Source of the DNA: Agrocybe praecox
Lineage: Eukaryota > Basidiomycota > Agaricomycetes > Agaricales > Agrocybaceae
Length of the DNA: 64,000 nucleotides
Reading direction: 5' to 3'
Assembly: GCA_964017145.1 (NCBI GenBank)
Contig: OZ024851.1
Coordinates: 2,170,001-2,234,000, forward strand
Under the pieces are notes generated by a model, which made no database searches, was not told the origin of the DNA, and was given only the letters and a program-made list of their open reading frames with translations. Shown here piece by piece: positions 12,320 to 23,938 of the stretch. Both the position numbers and the translations under genes were made by a program. Position 1 is the stretch's first letter. Each line of letters begins with the position of its first letter.

Positions 12320-14451
12320 TCAGCGTCGGTGGCAGACACACTCGCTACAAGCTCGAATGACACACCTAAGAATACCGGAGTCTTCAAAGTCATCGTCAAT
12401 CTCGATATACTCCCCCTTGTCGTCCTTGGCCTTGCCAATGTGGAAACAAGCGAGAATAGAGACGATTATGAGCCATACCTAAAAGACAGTGGGATCACTA
12501 TAGTTGACTGGTATGTAGAATGTAGCACTTACTGTGGAACTAGCAACGTACTGTCCTACACATACTCTTCCATATAAATACAAAAATTAGTACCCATAAT
12601 CTGATGATGAGACTTTCATGCTTACCTGCGTCCGAATCCATATGCTAGTATCCTATCGTCGTCGTTGATGTGACCCGACTCACTGTCTAAGAATCGTTCA
12701 GGCTTAAATGTCGATGGATTGGGGTATTTGATTTCATTGTGTCCCATTCCCCTATCCATTTCCCTTTCAGTCGTAGCCTACAAAAGAAAGGAAGCGCTTT
12801 GAGGGGCTAACCATAAGTTTGCAATAACTGTTGCGCCTAGTATATGTGGCAGATTGCAAAAGGAGTGCGGGCTGCATAAGCAACAATAATATGTTTAAAA
12901 AAAGTATACGTCTATTCACCTTTCGGAATGAAGTATCCTTTATAAACGTCGTCCTCTGATGCGGAGTGCGGTATGCCAAGTGGCAGCGGTGCAGAAATCC
13001 TCATTAGCTCCCGGTAGATTGCTTCTATGTATGGCATTTTTCCCGAAGTACGATCAGTGAAGTCTGGGAGGCGTTCCGACCCGACGATTCGATCTATTTC
13101 ATCGTGTGCTTTCTTTTGAACTGCAGGGTTAATAGCCATATAGTAAAAAAAGGCTTTGGTTGCTGCAATTGTCTAAAACAGTAAGAAAAAAAGATAAAAT
13201 CAGGGAAGAAAAGTACACGGGAAAGGAATAGACTTCACTGTGTCGGAAGAGCCTGTACGTTGTACAATCAGATTCTCGATCCCTAATGACGCTAATTATA
13301 GGATTTATACATACCTCCGTACACGGTATATGCGATATTCCCCACAGCCTCCTCCTCCTCTAAGGAGACTCCGTCAGCGTACTTCTTTTCTAACAGGTCC
13401 GTAACCAAAGACGGGACGGAAGTTCCTGCAGCCTGTGTAAAGAATAATCAACTAGGGCATAACACAACACATGGACAACGGTGGAACTCACATATCTTTC
13501 CTTTGCATGATCCATTGGTATGCGTACCATATCCATTATCAACTGCTTAACCACAGCAGCAGCCCTCACAGAGTAGGCTCCTGGAACCCATGCTGATACC
13601 TTGCCGAGAACAGGAATGATGTCGATATAGTTGCCTCCAGGGAGCAGCAGCTCACTTGCTGCGGTGACTGCCTCGTCTGCGAGCTTGATACAAGGATCAT
13701 CCAAAGATTTAACTTCATATCCGTACATAGAGTAGAGCGGTATCGCTATAGACAACCTAAGAATAACCTCAGCGCTGATGTAGGAGCGAGTGAAATAACA
13801 ATGAATTCTTACATCTTATTATGATTCTCAAAATTTTCGGGCGTTTCCAGCAATCCTTGAAGCATCTCATGTACTTTCCGGGACTGTAACGGATGATATT
13901 TATGTGCGGCTGCTTCGCGAAAGTTCTGTTGACATATTCTCCTGTGTAGTCGCCACTTATCATCGTGTCGAAGTAGAAAGACCCCACTATCCAACCCAAT
14001 CCTATGATCAAAGCATAAGCACTTTGTCATCGACATGATCGTGATGTGACGTACAGCTTGGTCATAGGTATTACCGGCCTATCAGAGTATATCCTGGACC
14101 GCTTCTCGAGTAGTTCCTCTGCATCATCAACAGCATTCAAGATAATTATATGGCTTCCAAACGCCTCGATGTGCAGGATGTCACCTGGGTCACATAGTAT
14201 GAGTTCTCCGCTTAGGAGTTGATTGACTACCACACGCTCTGGAACTCACTCCCGTATTGCTTTCCCCACTCCAGAAACTTCATTGTTGGGTTTGAAAGAG
14301 GGATATCCAGTACGTTGCCGATGAATGGTTTAGGCTTCGGTCCCGGAGGATGACGGGGACGATTGGGATTGACGACGTAGTCACGTATAAGTCTGGCTCC
14401 CCATAATAATACAAGTCCTATTGTGGCTACGGAGATGGCGCTGGTGATCAT
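12320..14451 (-). CDS. Cytochrome P450 monooxygenase
   Basis: Complete P450 read from ATG 14451 to TGA 12320-12322. An N-terminal membrane anchor (first 25 residues) is followed by the proline hinge RHPPGPKPKPFIGNV. Helix C has WRLHRR. The I helix reads YGGSSDT across a splice site, K helix RELMR supplies ExxR, then HSASEDDVYKGYFIPKG, YPNPSTFKPERF and a haem loop AYGFGRRVCVG with the axial Cys. After it comes a hydrophobic helix and AKDDKGEYIEIDDDFEDSGI. Best-fitting introns keep frame throughout; one acceptor near 12750 must be GATAG rather than the nearer TGTAG to stay in frame. It resembles the large basidiomycete group often labelled O-methylsterigmatocystin oxidoreductase-like; the substrate is unknown. 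It is expected in the ER membrane and needs a P450 reductase. Confidence 0.92.
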
Positions 14452-14494
14452 GGAAGTTATACGATGGGACTGGAAACGTTGCTACTCATATCTG

Positions 14495-14503
14495 TATTTT
14501 ATA
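14495..14503 (-). promoter_or_regulatory. TATA-like box of the P450 gene
   Basis: Minus-strand TATAAAATA about 44 bp before the start codon at 14451. The position and sequence are plausible; there is no other support. Confidence 0.35.
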
Positions 14504-14603
14504 CGTATATATGGAGAGGAATTCCCATGCCAGGTAAATCAGCCTTCGGGAGTGCGATTCTGTTCACGTATATATAACCTCTTTGTTAGACGATATGGAA
14601 TAG

Positions 14604-15437
14604 TCACGCAAAATTAAAGGGGAAGCTCCGAGTAGGTGGGGTGTATTTTGGTGTGGATTCTTGAAGTTTAAATTGCTCGAGAACCCTTCGGATGTACGTT
14701 TCCTGTGATATGACGAGTAATTCATCCTCCCTTCGCCTCTCACTCACACGATTCAACTCCCCAAGATTCTTAATCTCGAAGTCCATAGCCAATTCCTTCA
14801 CCGCCTTCTCATATCCCTCTTCCCTGTCACTCATCCCAGTGCATGTCACTGTTAATTAATGTATGCCACAATCTGGAATGCGAATAGCATCTGGGCAGGG
14901 AATATAGCCATCGATAGAGGTAACGCGGAAGCCCTCAAGCTATTCCATGAGAATATAAATATAAACCTGGTTCGGTGCGTTGAGGTGAGCGCTTGTGTAG
15001 TCCCCCTGCCTTATAACTTGTGGGTAAGGCGGCCAGTACTAACGCATGGCGAATACGAGACCTCGAAAAAATTTGTACCTTAATTTACAGATGATAGACA
15101 AATGACATTGACATATCGGACTACTCATCATGAAGTCATACCCTTGAACAATCAACGCGACCGGTTCGGGATGGTTATGACCGGAAAATACCAAGCACTA
15201 ACAGACAAAACCGGGTAATGAACAATGCTATTTCTCACATTTCGTTCACGTTGCATTCACAGGCACGTGGAAGTCGAGTATCTTCACTTTCAGAATAAGC
15301 GAGAAACCCTGGCCAACTACCCTGGCCTTCCCTCCCTTCGTCTTCCTCTCTAGGTCGTCCTTCAAATCATACACCCAACAGCATCCCATTACCCTTACTC
15401 CTTTCGGTCTGACCGCTGGCCTCCACACACTTTCATC
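14604..15437 (-). mobile_element. Ty1/copia retrotransposon pol remnant
   Basis: Two reverse-transcriptase pieces survive on the minus strand in the expected order. About 15430-15246 carries GCCWVYDLKDDLER and KARVVGQGFS, matching the WVFkxK and KARlVaxGFxQ blocks of copia RT, ending near PVNAT. About 14849-14604 carries MDFEIKNLGELN and ISQETYIRRVLEQFKL with TP downstream, matching the GeL and isQxxYixxil blocks. The catalytic YVDD region between them is missing and nothing is continuous, so it is dead. An LTR-like element lies on the 5' side at 15893-16430. Confidence 0.75.
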
Positions 15438-15892
15438 CTCTCACAAATCCGGCCTCCTCATGGCCTCGATGTATTTGCGTGGTATCCATAGGTCCGGATG
15501 GTGTTCGTTCCCACCAGCTATCAATGCCAGACTTCCATCGTTGTCAGATAGCGAAATCCCTTGTAAGCGATCTGATTTACGAGATGCTAGCGGGTATGCA
15601 ACACGGAAGGCCGAGGGCGCGATTTCGGGGCCACTGGTACTGGCAAGGTGGTAAAGACATCAGGGAGTTCCATTACCCCTTTTAGTATCGACATGGGTGC
15701 CAATGTACCAGCGCTTAGCTCGTTGGGAATCTTGGCCTATGCCACACAACCGAAAATGAGGCACATGAGACATCACACGGCGGACGTTTAACTGTCCAGT
15801 CACGCCGCGGATTGCGCCGTCCAGTGACCTGTCCAATTACAAGGCGCTGTGACGTTGAGTGGTCACAGATGAGAATAGTTTTGTAGTACTAT

Positions 15893-16430
15893 TTCTTGAC
15901 CATATGGTATCTTATCGACAGCCCGGTGGATTCAATTGAAGGTTGAGCTGCCTGTCATCATTTTTTGTTGTCTGAACAGACGTCGGTTTCCTCGAAGTCG
16001 AGATACCTGAAAGCATTTTGTTAGGGAACCCGTATCCACAACTTGAAGGACAGGCCCCGAACAAGAGTTTGGACTCGACATCATGGCGACACGTTCCAGA
16101 GAGAGCGATAGTCATGATGTAGCACGATGACATGCGCTGATAGATGATCTTCGATGATGGTATGAGATAGAAGAAGTGAGTATACGGTAGTAGTGTAAAA
16201 GTGACATATGAGCTATCAGATAAAAAAGATGCTGGAGCGTTGTATGATCAAGCGGCGTAGGTTCGGGCCGCTAAGCGTTTGATCGGATCTTTCGGCAATT
16301 CTAATTTGGATATTTTTCCCCTTTGTGGTTTCGTCGTTTCGACCTCCACCACTACCTGGGGTAACACAGTTGCAAGGTAAACTCCTTCAATCATCCATCC
16401 GAGAACTTGACCAACTCCAAGATTTGAACG
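15893..16430 (-). repeat. LTR-like element, minus orientation
   Basis: Reverse complement of about 20413-20945, similar along its whole length, including CGGCCCGAACCTA and GGTACC..CAACTTGAAGGA words. On the minus strand it begins TTGGAGTTGGTCAAG and ends AATAGTACTACA. The length and a position upstream of minus-strand copia pol fragments suggest a 5' LTR, but I could not see clean target-site duplications or a primer binding site. Confidence 0.55.
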
Positions 16431-17065
16431 TTTGAACTCTCAAAGACTCAGTTGACTCCTACCATCACATCTATAGCTGGACTCATGTCACGTAGTGGAC
16501 GTTGCAAGCAGACAATTAATAGTGCGAGTATACACTTATGTCTGGATTATCTTATGCCTTTCCTGTCGTATCACTCCCTTGCAATTTTGCAGACTTTTTC
16601 AAGTTATGTAATCCAGAATTTCCCTACTAGTTACCCGTTCTAACTTAGCAGAAACCTATAGACCTCATATTTATTTGATACAACTCTGCTGACGTGCTAG
16701 ATAGAGAACAAAGCAGCTATGGATTTTAGCGTTCCATTCACTCAATCCCATAAAATACCATTTTGCAGAGGCGCCGTTGCCGCCGCCAAGTTGGCTGCTC
16801 GTCGATTAGATTAGATCCTACATGTCATGTGCTAGCTAGATCACAGTTTGCCGTCGCGTACCCCGTCAAGTATTGGCTTCTTCCCTCTGTCCACCATGTC
16901 GTACGCACTCGCTGTCTCCACCATTGCCACTTAGAAACACAACCAACACGAGATGCTATGGTTACAAAGTCTGTTGCTTCATGGAGGATGTTGTTATTGT
17001 TGCGGGTTACGAGATTTATATCTTTCTTATTAGGTTACATCAGTGGCACATAGTCGTGTCGAATT
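16431..17065. other. Degenerate intergenic DNA between LTR-like element and SDR remnant
   Basis: 16560-16645 is an inverted copy of about 5680-5745. 16795-16930 shows weak similarity to about 7255-7390, including a TTAGATTAGAT run. No gene is supported. Confidence 0.4.
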
Positions 17066-17068
17066 CGA

Positions 17069-17590
17069 GTCATTTGTAGAGAAGGAGAGCCTGAATAAAG
17101 ACTACGGAGAATCATTCAACGGATATCTAGACACATACGGTAACGTACAGCTAACATATTATTCCTTCTATTCCAACTAATAATTCTGCGTCCCCCAGGA
17201 TATTCCAAACTTGCCAATATTCACCACATAAAGGCCCTGCAAAAACGTTTGGATGCGGAAGGGGGTGCTATCATCTGTATAACCGTTCATCCTGGGCCGG
17301 TATTGATGGCCGGTTCTAAAGGCTGGGTCCTTTCGAGCATACCGTACGATGGGAAAGCCGTCTCCACTCTCCTTGGTCCTCTCCTTTTCTCGTCGTGGAA
17401 AACTGGGGCATTCACATCCGCATTCGGAGCGGTTTCGACTGAGGTTTGCTTGAACAGAGATCGCTATAAAGGATCTTATCCCAGTCCCGTTGCGAGGCTT
17501 ACTAGGCCTGCCAATACAGCCCTGAACTCATTCTTCACGAAGCAATTATACAATACGACAGAAAGTGTTCTTAAGGAGATGGGATTGTAA
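17069..17590 (+). pseudogene. Short-chain dehydrogenase, C-terminal remnant
   Basis: Two adjoining exons encode the second half of an SDR. The upstream piece ends ESFNGYLDTYG and is spliced over about 60 nt to YSKLANIHHIKALQKRL, then ITVHPGPV, a helix-rich part, YKGSYPSPV and a tail ending at TAA 17588-17590. The YSKLAN block contains the catalytic Tyr-x-x-x-Lys and VHPG is the usual turn after it. A matching TGxxxGIG cofactor-binding half is not found upstream. A weak IVVSNSSH piece just before is out of frame and followed by a stop. Best read as a truncated, non-functional NAD(P)-dependent oxidoreductase. The DUF6533 inverted arm begins within about 10 bp of its stop. Confidence 0.7.
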
Positions 17591-20060
17591 GTAAGTGTCC
17601 TTTGATCCTCGTTTGGAGGCTTAATGTAGTATAGCCATCGATAAATAAACCTTATTTTCGTCGCTCTATCCCTACTCGTAAACCCATTCATCTACGTCAG
17701 TCACTGTAGACAGTGTTTGGGTTGCCTTGTACTGATTCTAAAAATTCCGATGAAGAGTAAGCGTAGTAGCAAGCCAAAGATTCTAATCTCTACCTCACGA
17801 ATATGAATCATCATTCTGCTGACCATGCTAGAAGGGAGTGCCATAGCATAACCAAGTGGTATACCTACGAGATACGACTGTCGCAGATATTAATGACATG
17901 CTCGAGTTGAAAAGAAACGTATATTGCATACCGGGGCGAGTGCCATAAAAAGGAAGCAAGCGAGGTATGCGATAAATGTACTATTTAAACCTGTAAATCA
18001 GTACGGACAAGCAAGGTCATGACTATCTCACGTACACAAGGAAGTATATAACAGAATCTCTCATAAGCATTACGACAAGACGTGTTCCGGCATTACGATA
18101 TGTGACGATATCCTTAATTTTGACGTTATGCACTTGAACGACTCGGTAAATGACCAGTGCGCATAAAATAGCGTCGAGAGTGACTGCAATTGCCCAGAGA
18201 AATTTTAGGTGAGGTCCGACGACTCGAGGATCGCAAATATACAGGCTATTTCCGGGGATTATAGTCATAACTATGTCTGTAGTATCAATCAAGTTGCTAA
18301 ATTGTTGAGCTTTACTTGCACTCCTCGTTTGTATGACAATGACACACCTGAAAGTTGAGCAAACCCTGTTTTGAGAAGCCATGCAGCAATACCCGACCCT
18401 GCCAACAGAGCTGTGAGCATGGCCCCCAGTACCTTTTTGTTCCGGTTGTACAGGGCATAAACACGCATAACCAATATTGCTATGAGAAGTCGCTCCATCA
18501 GTTGGAGATTATGGTAACATAGATTTATCACTAACTTGCGGCAAGAAAAAATGCCGCTAGTTCCCCCCATCCGAGCCACTGATAGAACTCTATACCTGTA
18601 TCATGGAAATAACGACCATTTCTATGAGGGTAGTCATTATACACTTACATATACTCTCCTGCAGATAAACCCGTAGTTAAGCTCTTCGGTGCTTACATTG
18701 CGAAGAATCCTCTAAGAAACTCACTGCGGGGTTTGTGAGGTACCACCTCGTAATCGCTATCAAAGTATTATACCTGTATTGAGTACGCGCCGGAGGTTTC
18801 AAGGATAATGCATAGCGTCTCACCATATATGTTGAATCTGACGTGAAGAAGATGTTTATATTAGTAGAAGCACCTTATCTGTAGGTTCGTATTACTCACA
18901 TCGACGCCGTCAGTGTATAGTAGCGATTCTACAACAATCGAGCAGAAAAATATTTATCCTTGATAATTTCAAAGGTCTAGTGAAAGGCCTACCACCAGGA
19001 ATATTGCACTCCCAAATCCAAAGTCTTTCGTCTATATTTAATGTCCCAGAAAATCATGGTCAATGCAATGAACCTTCTCAATAACAAAACCCCTCACCCA
19101 AAAGTACTTGATCTGCATAAAATTGTCAGTATCATTGTCAACTTACTTACAGAAGAATTTTAAATGAAAATTACTCACCTCATCATCAAGAGTGAGAGCT
19201 GATGCATGTTATATACACGCAGCAACTTAAATTCTTTATCAAAAGCTCGAGGTAAAGTTGAGCTCACCATGGTCGATCAGCGGGATGCAGTATGACGCAA
19301 CTAGTGTGGCGCCATACGAGTAGAAACTTTTCAGCGCATGTAGCCAGAATAAAGCAGAGAATACATAATATACCTTGTGAGTAGCGAGTGATCCCTGTTT
19401 CGCGAAGAATTTGGAGTATAAGGTCCTGAGTGGACATATCTAAAGAACGGCTCTATGGGTATGGGGCATTTGCTCTTACCGCGAGGCCTTCTTAAAAACA
19501 AACCAGCTGTTTGAGATAGATTGTATCATATCTTTTGTTCAATTCATCAAACAAAATGGGCCTCAACTGTCTCCATAAACTGACAGATGATCGCTACCTT
19601 CTGGACTGTGACGGAAACTTGTGATCAGTGTTTTCATGATTCAGGCAACCTCATCTAATGTTGATAGCTGGATGGCTATGCCGTGGTAAGCTATAGGATA
19701 CAGTGGCAAGTAGATAAAAATACCGACGGCATTTAATTCTTACTCATGATTTGTTGTGCTATTTATAGGAATAACAATGTTCATCATTTTAGGCGCCGTA
19801 ATTTAAAATAGAATACAGCACGTGCGATCATTAGGAGCAGAGTGTATACAATAGTACGGTCAGCATATTGTGTCTAGCATTATCGATAGGCGACTCAGTT
19901 GATGTGGTACTTACAGATGCTACACACAGTTAAGAGATGCCGACGTTTTTTTTGACCTACCATCTATATATCCCGGACTTGACCGGGAAATAGGCAATGT
20001 TGGAATTTTGGAATCCGTACCACGCCTAGAACACTAACTGACGCACGAAAAATGGTTGAA
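17590..20060. repeat. Inner inverted-repeat arm, right (gene D with flanks)
   Basis: Reverse complement of about 7080-9700. It contains gene D and about 600 bp upstream of it. Confidence 0.8.
17672..19437 (-). CDS. DUF6533 membrane protein D
   Basis: Inverted paralogue of gene B. It is read from ATG 19437 (MSTQDLILQILRETGITRY) through ASYCIPLIDH, ALTLDDE, IKYFW, TKDFGFGSAIFLV, NRYYTLTAS, FYQWLGWGELAAFFLAAS, a RVYALYNRNKKVLGAM loop, WLLKTGFAQLSG, YICDPRVVGPHLKF, a hydrophobic exon ending VIYFLVYVR and the NIRE tail exon. The last exon begins NQYKATQ as in B, and TAG is at 17672-17674. No disrupting stop or frameshift was found in the exons I followed, so both members of the pair look functional. 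Predicted multi-pass membrane protein; role unknown. Confidence 0.78.
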
Positions 20061-20412
20061 TGTGGACAAGAGAAGTGACTAGACCACTCACGTATGCCAT
20101 CTAAAAGCCATCGGCTATGCGACATCTCAAAACTTCAGTATGTTCCTTATCGATAGTGTGCCTTGAAACATGCACACATTCCTGGAAAACACTCAGATGG
20201 GAAGGAACCGGAGAGAACAGAATCAAGACGCGTCGTGGTGTGTACAGAAAGAAGCCAGTGAAGGTGAGCGTAAGCTAAAGAAAGAAAGGGGCGACGCGCA
20301 TGTATATGCGTGTCGTCAAACATGCGCAAACAGGGCTGTGAGGCGGCAGCCTTACCATTCCAAGTTTAGACAATGGCGTCGCGACAGGAGTCCGGCTATG
20401 AGAGTTCAAATG
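20061..20412. other. Intergenic between D arm and LTR-like copy 2
   Basis: No supported gene. It contains a TTATCGATA word near 20150 like those in the dispersed repeat blocks. Confidence 0.35.
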
Positions 20413-20945
20413 TTGGAGTTGGTCAACTTCTCGGATGATTGAAGGGGTTTGCCTTGCAACTGCGTTACCCCAGGTGGAGGTTTGAATTTGAACGACGAAA
20501 CCACAAAGGGGAAAAATATCCTAATTAGAATTGCCGAAAGATCCGATCAAACGCTTAGCGGCCCGAACCTACCATACCACAACGCTCCAACATCTTTTTT
20601 ATCTGATAGCTCATCATTTTTACACCACTACAGTATACTCACTTCTTCTATCTCATACCATCATCGAAGATCATATATCAATGCCCGTCATCGTGTTACA
20701 TCATGACTATCGCTCTCTCTGGGACGTGTCGCCATGGTGTCGAGTCCAAACTCTTGTTCGGGGCCTATCCTTCAAGTTGTGGATACGGGTACCCTAACAA
20801 AACACCTTCAGGTATCTCGACTTCGAGGAAACCGACGTCTGTTCATGCAGACAACAAAAAATGATGACAGGCAGCTCAACCTTCACTTGAAAGGATCGTT
20901 CCACCGGGCCGTCTATAAGATACCATATGGTCAAGAAATAGTATT
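20413..20945 (+). repeat. LTR-like element, plus orientation
   Basis: Begins TGTTGGAGTTGGTCAAC and ends AATAGTATTACA, giving TG..CA ends over about 530 bp. It is the inverted counterpart of 15893-16430. No internal retroelement sequence follows, so it looks like a solo LTR or a fragment moved with the surrounding duplication. Flanking direct repeats are not convincing. Confidence 0.55.
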
Positions 20946-21119
20946 ACAAACCTGTTCTCAACTTCACGTCTCATTTTGCTGTGCCCTGCTCCCGTCACCG
21001 TGGCTAGAAAGTGCAAAATAAGCTTCGATTCGGGTAATTTTGAATGTCGTGGCATTTGGATACAGCGGCTAATATACATATGCATTAGTACTCTCGTTCA
21101 AAAGCCGGTGTGACGGCTT

Positions 21120-22935
21120 GTTCTGTACCCGGAGGCACGGAATTCAAATCGGGAAACTGTTAAGCGCCTAAAATACCAGCTGAGCTCTTGACTAGTTTCC
21201 GTGCGCTTTCCCATGACGCACACAGCAACGCTTTGTGTTCTCCCCAGACTAATTCCGGTACGTTGCTTTGTACTCCTACAGTCTACTTACGATGGACTGT
21301 CTAGATAACGACTCATCTCAACAACCCCAGCAGGCGGATGGACGCCTGGGGAGCACTTACCCACTCGATAGAGGTATCTCCTGCCACCTGCGACCTCAAA
21401 ACACACGGCACCGACGTTCTACGCGATTCGTCTCTCAGAAGATGAGTTTTTGCCTCCATCCAGGTATTCGAATTAGAAACAACTTTGTGTGAACGCATCA
21501 CCTCTCCAGCTGAGGATTATTATTTAACATCTCAATAAGTAACCAGCCGTTATTGGAAGCCCACGTCTAGCAGTATAATGGCCAATCTGGAACCAGCACT
21601 ATCCCTCAGTATAATTCAGTCCCTTTGGCAATCTAAAATTACTACGAACTCGCAATGTACGTGAACATATATCTTCGTGGGGACGCAGTGGCTCACTTTA
21701 TGCTTATCATTTCTTTGCAGTGTCCTCGCTTTGTATATTCTTTTTTGATTACGGTATGCTCGTATTCTGGCTAGGATTCTCTCCCACTCCTGAACGAATT
21801 ACCTCCAAGCTCTTACATTTGATGATGAGGTTTGTCGGCATTCTACTGATGTCCACTAATTCTGATTTATTACTATCTCAGGTTAACTATTTTTGGGTGA
21901 GATTGATATGTAGCTGATTTTGAGTCGTTGTCCATTTCTGAGGGCCCTGCCAATAAATCAGACAAGAAAATTTGGGTTGGGAAGTGCACTTTTTCTACTG
22001 GTGAGAGATTGCACCGTCTTGAAGGAAACAGAATTAATCCAAGCTAACATGCCTCATAGAATCGATACTATGCTCTGGTATCATGCATGTAAGAGCTTCA
22101 TACCTTGGTCTTTCCTTCGAGAATAATCAAATGGTATCATAGAACGAATATGGCGGGTGAGTTAAAATCTCTTTGTCTGCAATACTTCTATGATTGGACC
22201 CCAAAGTGATAAACATCTGCAGCTATAATGTCTTATAAAACCACAGTTGTTGGGGCCACAGTCAGTTATATTGAAGCTCTACAATCCCCCTATACACTAC
22301 CTTACATAATACTCTGTTACAGGACGATTCCACCTGTAGGTGTATCCCACAATTCAAGTGGCCTAACCTATTGATTATCATTAACAAGGCATTCACTATT
22401 TTTGGTGGCTTGGGTGGGGAGCCTATATTGGGCGATTCATTGCCGTTGGTTTGTCAAATTAAATCTCACAATTAGTCAATCTACTAATAGTTACTGCTGT
22501 TTGCGCTCACTGCACAGTAATATTGGCTGTGCGTGTATACGCTATACACAGCTTGAACAAAAGGATACTATTACTTTTAATTTTTTCTACACTTGCCGCG
22601 TTTGCAGCATCCGGGTGGATCATGTGGAGAGCCTTGTCCTTGATTTCAGGTAAGGAAAAACTCCATACTGTACGCGGAATATATTAACTCAATATTGGGT
22701 CCCAGAAGCAGGAAATACATTGATATGGCTGCCGGAAACTTATCTCTGTGATACGCAAAGTTTGGGAGTTAATCTAAAATTTGATTGGGTGCCTGATCTA
22801 CTCGTCAACACTTTACTATGCGGACTGGTGATACGCCGAGTCCATGCCATGGACACCGCGGGCGTCGATGATCTACCACACCATGATGATAGATTAAGAA
22901 TTATCAGCGTATTGATGAGAGATTCAGTGGTTTAT
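21120..22935. repeat. Outer inverted-repeat arm, right (gene E and its promoter)
   Basis: Reverse complement of 1-1785. It contains the conserved upstream block with CCCCAGCAGGCGGATGG and gene E up to the RDSVVY exon; the arm would continue if more of gene A were visible. Confidence 0.85.
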
Positions 22936-23344
22936 TTTATTGTGTTCGTATTCATGTCCATGTTTGACTTGAAATCAAGCTAATAGCCGTTGGTGCAGGA
23001 TTTTTTTTGCCTACCTTACTTGTTCCATGTTCATGGGCTTCACTGGGGTAATCAATATTTTACTTTATCATGTGAAAGAAGGAACAGAATACTGAAACTC
23101 CGTATCTATAGCCATACCTTGTGGGGGTTCCTTTCATGTACGCCATGGTCATACCTTCCATTTTATGCGGCAGAATGTTAATAAATATCCGCGAGGTATG
23201 TCTCTGGGGTGTACCTTAAATATGGCAGTTTACTCATCCGAATTCATTCTTTGTCAGAATCACTACAACAAAATGCACGAATTTTCCTCGACATTCTTTA
23301 CCCAATCCGAGTTTATCTCCTATACCATACCCCAGCGTGCATAA
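21578..23344 (+). CDS. DUF6533 membrane protein E
   Basis: The most fully resolved of the five. Exons include 21578-21656, 21721-21753, 21810-21829, 21882-21896, 21962-22000, 22060-22077, then an unresolved middle, 22389-22448, 22518-22649, 22706-22943, 22999-23047, 23112-23195 and 23258-23344. They read MANLEPALSLS.., FFFDY, ALTFDDE, VNYFW, TRKFGLGSALFLL, NRYYAL, IHYFWWLGWGAYIG, VRVYAIHSLNKR, a helix and SGWIMWRALSL, YLCDTQSLGVNLKFDW, LMRDSVVYFIV, FAYLTCSMFMGFTG, PYLVGVPFMYAMV, MLINIRE and a polar tail. Hydrophobic segments predict about seven membrane passes. Function unknown. Exons as short as 15-20 nt are conserved between paralogues, which supports the model. Confidence 0.85.
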
Positions 23345-23938
23345 ATAAGATGCTCACTGAAATTTACTGCTAGAATTCAACGTACCAAGGCAAAATGTGC
23401 CCCCTAAGTAGGGACCATTTATAGTTTATATGAACTACTACTAGCCGTTGACCCGTGCTTCGCATAGGACTTTCTGACTTATTGCGATTTAATTTAAAGT
23501 ATGTCGATAATATTTGACGCTGGAGCAGTGCAGAATGCAGCTAGAGGCGTAGCTGGGCGCAGAAGCGCGTCGAGCAGCCTCGCACGATGGCGGTACTGGT
23601 CTATGGACGCGTAGCGCTGTCGTACAGATGTCAGAGGGGATCTAATCTAATCTATGGTGCCGATCGGGCAGTAGGTCAGACTGCACTGCCACACAATAAA
23701 TTCAGAACCGACTAAAAAGGCAAATCGGGATAGTGCTGTATTGTAAGATTCGCCCTTCCTTTCTTTGGCACCACTCGTCTCCCAGGTCTGAATATGTGGT
23801 GCATACAAAACTAATACCGACAGAGATATGGATTTAAAAACCTCGTGACTACTGATTCGGAGTAACATCGGATGACGGCAACTCTGGTCCCTGTATGCCT
23901 TTACGCGATTTCTTCCATTATCTCTCGTCTGCTGAACC
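23345..23938. other. Intergenic, no gene seen
   Basis: Separates the rearranged DUF6533 region from conventional genes. It includes a TCTAATCTAATCTA run at about 23640 and presumably the DUF1479 promoter. Confidence 0.45.

Noticed and set aside
15246..15660. Possible small plus-strand genes around 15.4-15.6 kb
   Set aside because: They overlap the copia RT fragment on the opposite strand and have no independent support.
16763..17053. Plus-strand frame upstream of the SDR remnant as its missing N-terminal half
   Set aside because: Lacks a TGxxxGIG turn; only a weak VVIVAG-like string is present and it does not join in frame.
20170..20442. Plus-strand frame of about 90 codons
   Set aside because: Charged, unlike known proteins, and overlaps the start of the LTR-like repeat.
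1..22935. Inverted repeats as an assembly artefact
   Set aside because: The arms differ by many substitutions and indels, which a mis-assembled copy would not show.
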